Source: Actinomycetota bacterium (GTDB lineage Bacteria > Actinomycetota > Actinomycetes > S36-B12). Taken from it: a stretch of DNA of 8,107 bases. Position numbers and translations under genes: made by a program. The stretch lies in NCBI GenBank assembly GCA_027729865.1, contig JAQCBM010000079.1, forward strand, positions 1-8,107, given 5' to 3'. The notes beneath the pieces are model-generated. The model made no database searches, was not told where the DNA came from, and saw only the letters and a program-made list of their open reading frames with translations. This document shows, piece by piece, positions 6,494 to 8,107 of this stretch (position 1 is the first letter of the stretch; each line of letters begins with the position of its first letter).

Positions 6494-8107
6494 ATGGCTG
6501 CACCCACGGGCACGATCCGGATGACGACGGCCGAGGCCATCGTTCGCTACCTGGTAGCGCAGCGCATCGAGATCGACGGCGAGGAGCATCCGCTGTTCCC
6601 GGGCGCCATCGCCATCTTCGGTCATGGCAACGTGACCAGCCTGGGTCACTTCCTCGAGCAGCACCGGGAGGAGATTCCGGTGTGGCGAGGCCAGAATGAG
6701 CAGGGGATGGGTCTTGCGGCGACGGCTTTCGCCAAGGCCATGCGGCGTCAGCAGGTCATGCTGGTGACCTCCTCCGTGGGCCCCGGGGCCACGAACATGG
6801 TCACGGCCGCAGGCGTTGCCATGGCCAACCGGTTGCCCGCCCTCTTCATCTCGGGCGACACCTTTACCGATCGCCTTGCCGATCCGGTACTCCAGCAGGT
6901 GGAGCACTTCGGCGCACCGTCGACGACCGTCAACGACGCGTTCCGGCCGGTCGTCCGATACTGGGATCGCATTGCACACCCTGCGCAGATCCTGACGTCG
7001 CTGCCGCAGGCCATCGGTGTCATGCTCGACCCGGGGGAGTGTGGCCCGGCATTCATCGGATTGCCGCAGGACACCGCAGCCGAGGCCTACGACTATCCCG
7101 AGGAATTCTTCAGCCGGACCCTTCACCGCATCGCGCGCCCACGGCCCGACATCGGTCAGCTGCAGCAGGCGGCCCAGGACATTGCCGTGGCGAAGCGTCC
7201 GGTCATCATCGCTGGCGGCGGGGTCCACTACTCGCGGGCTGAGGCAGAGCTGGCCAGCTTCGCTGCTGATCACGGCATCCCCGTGGTCGAGACGGTGGCA
7301 GGCAAGTCCTCACTCCTCGGGACTGACCCGTTCTATGCAGGGCCGATCGGAGTCACGGGTGCCGGCGCAGCCAATGCTGTGGTGGAGGAGGCTGATCTCG
7401 TCATCGCTGTGGGAACTCGACTCGAGGACTTCACGACCGGGTCCTGGACGCTCTTTGACGCACGGACACGGTTCGTCACCGTGAACGCCGCTCGGTTCGA
7501 TGCGCTGAAGCATCGCTCGACGCCGGTCGTTGCCGATGCTCGGGAGGCGCTGGTCGAGCTGTCGGCGCTCCTCGGGGAGTACCGAACAGGGGATGATTGG
7601 AGGGAGCGGGCGCGGCTGCATCGTGCGGAACTCAACGCCTTTGTCGACTCGCGCGTCGATCCAGATGGCACATGGCCGCCGAGTTATGCGCAACTGGTCG
7701 GACGAGTGCATCAGCAGGCGACACCAGATGACTACGTGCTCACGGCCGCCGGGGGACTGCCAGGCGAGCTCAACATCAACTGGATGAGCAAGGGCATCGC
7801 GACCTTCGACTGCGAGTACGGATTCAGCTGCATGGGCTACGAGATCTCAGGCGCCTGGGGAGCGGCGTTCGCCTTCGGCGCGGGTGGTCTGCGCGGGGAG
7901 GGGAGTGTCTTCGCCATGGTGGGTGATGGCTCCTACCTGATGATGAACTCCGACATCTACTCCTCCGTGCTGTCGGGGCGAAAGTTCATTCTCGTGGTGT
8001 GCGACAACGAGGGTTACGCGGTCATCGAGCGGCTGCAGGTGGGCCAGGGGGGTGCGTCCTACAACAACATGCTGCGGGACTCCACGGGCCCTGGATCGGA
8101 CGTGCGG
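6494..8107 (+). CDS. iolD: 3D-(3,5/4)-trihydroxycyclohexane-1,2-dione hydrolase, 3' end beyond window
   Basis: The frame is open from ATG 6494 through the window edge, giving 538 residues of an enzyme usually near 640. This thiamine-diphosphate-dependent hydrolase opens the cyclohexanedione ring to 5-deoxy-D-glucuronate, the substrate of IolB. The N-terminal pyrimidine-binding domain has GHGNV (43-47) and QNEQGMG (67-73), with E69 the ThDP-activating glutamate. SSVGPGATNMVTAAG (93-107) and ADPVLQQ (129-135) are typical IolD segments. A central domain follows. The pyrophosphate-binding domain has GDGSYLMMNSD from 477, with D478, and the paired D504/N505 in CDNEGY, forming the Mg-ThDP motif. 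The start is backed by AGGAG (6483-6487) 6 bp upstream, overlapping the end of the previous gene, whose stop is 2 bp away. It is the last operon member seen; IolE would be an expected downstream neighbour. Confidence 0.94.
   Translation, partial: MAAPTGTIRMTTAEAIVRYLVAQRIEIDGEEHPLFPGAIAIFGHGNVTSLGHFLEQHREEIPVWRGQNEQGMGLAATAFAKAMRRQQVMLVTSSVGPGATNMVTAAGVAMANRLPALFISGDTFTDRLADPVLQQVEHFGAPSTTVNDAFRPVVRYWDRIAHPAQILTSLPQAIGVMLDPGECGPAFIGLPQDTAAEAYDYPEEFFSRTLHRIARPRPDIGQLQQAAQDIAVAKRPVIIAGGGVHYSRAEAELASFAADHGIPVVETVAGKSSLLGTDPFYAGPIGVTGAGAANAVVEEADLVIAVGTRLEDFTTGSWTLFDARTRFVTVNAARFDALKHRSTPVVADAREALVELSALLGEYRTGDDWRERARLHRAELNAFVDSRVDPDGTWPPSYAQLVGRVHQQATPDDYVLTAAGGLPGELNINWMSKGIATFDCEYGFSCMGYEISGAWGAAFAFGAGGLRGEGSVFAMVGDGSYLMMNSDIYSSVLSGRKFILVVCDNEGYAVIERLQVGQGGASYNNMLRDSTGPGSDVR

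Noticed and set aside
6488..7273. Minus-strand open frame of 261 codons opposite iolD
   Set aside because: It lies antisense to a well-conserved ThDP enzyme, has no recognisable motif, and looks like a shadow produced by high-GC codon use.

Overview
The window is a stretch of a moderately high-GC (roughly 60-65%), tightly packed bacterial chromosome, most likely from an actinobacterium. The pointers are GTG starts, 4-8 bp gene overlaps, and the pairing of an IolC kinase with a Cgl0159-type TIM-barrel aldolase, an arrangement I know from Corynebacterium-like inositol loci. The sequence alone does not fix genus or family. There are no RNA genes, CRISPR arrays, insertion sequences or phage genes that I can support.

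Layout. (1) Bases 1-396 hold the 3' end of a + strand acyl-CoA ligase, best read as acetoacetyl-CoA synthetase. It ends tail to tail with the next gene, and the two stop codons share a single CTAG. (2) Bases 393-2406 are a two-gene minus-strand operon: an inositol 2-dehydrogenase-like Gfo/Idh/MocA enzyme, then a LacI-family repressor whose start overlaps the dehydrogenase stop. (3) Bases 2407-2507 form a 101-bp divergent control region with a CG-centred palindrome that overlaps the ribosome binding site of iolC and is a good candidate operator for the LacI protein. (4) From 2508 to the right edge runs a + strand operon: iolC, a Cgl0159-like aldolase, iolB, a second Gfo/Idh/MocA oxidoreductase, and iolD, which is cut by the window edge.

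Together these encode most of myo-inositol catabolism. The dehydrogenase oxidises inositol to 2-keto-myo-inositol (scyllo-inosose). A dehydratase (IolE), not seen here, would make the trihydroxycyclohexanedione. IolD opens that ring to 5-deoxy-glucuronate, IolB isomerises it to 5-dehydro-2-deoxy-gluconate, and IolC phosphorylates it. The TIM-barrel aldolase very likely cleaves the product into dihydroxyacetone phosphate and malonate semialdehyde in place of the class II aldolase IolJ. The second oxidoreductase probably feeds another inositol isomer, inosose or related sugar into the route. IolE, IolA (malonate semialdehyde dehydrogenase) and a transporter are absent from the window and probably lie beyond its right edge or elsewhere.

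I see a recognisable catabolic locus, not a wholly new system. The points worth a second look are the candidate operator, the non-IolJ aldolase, the unassigned second oxidoreductase, the unusual recognition helix of the repressor, and a divergent cofactor-site loop in IolD.
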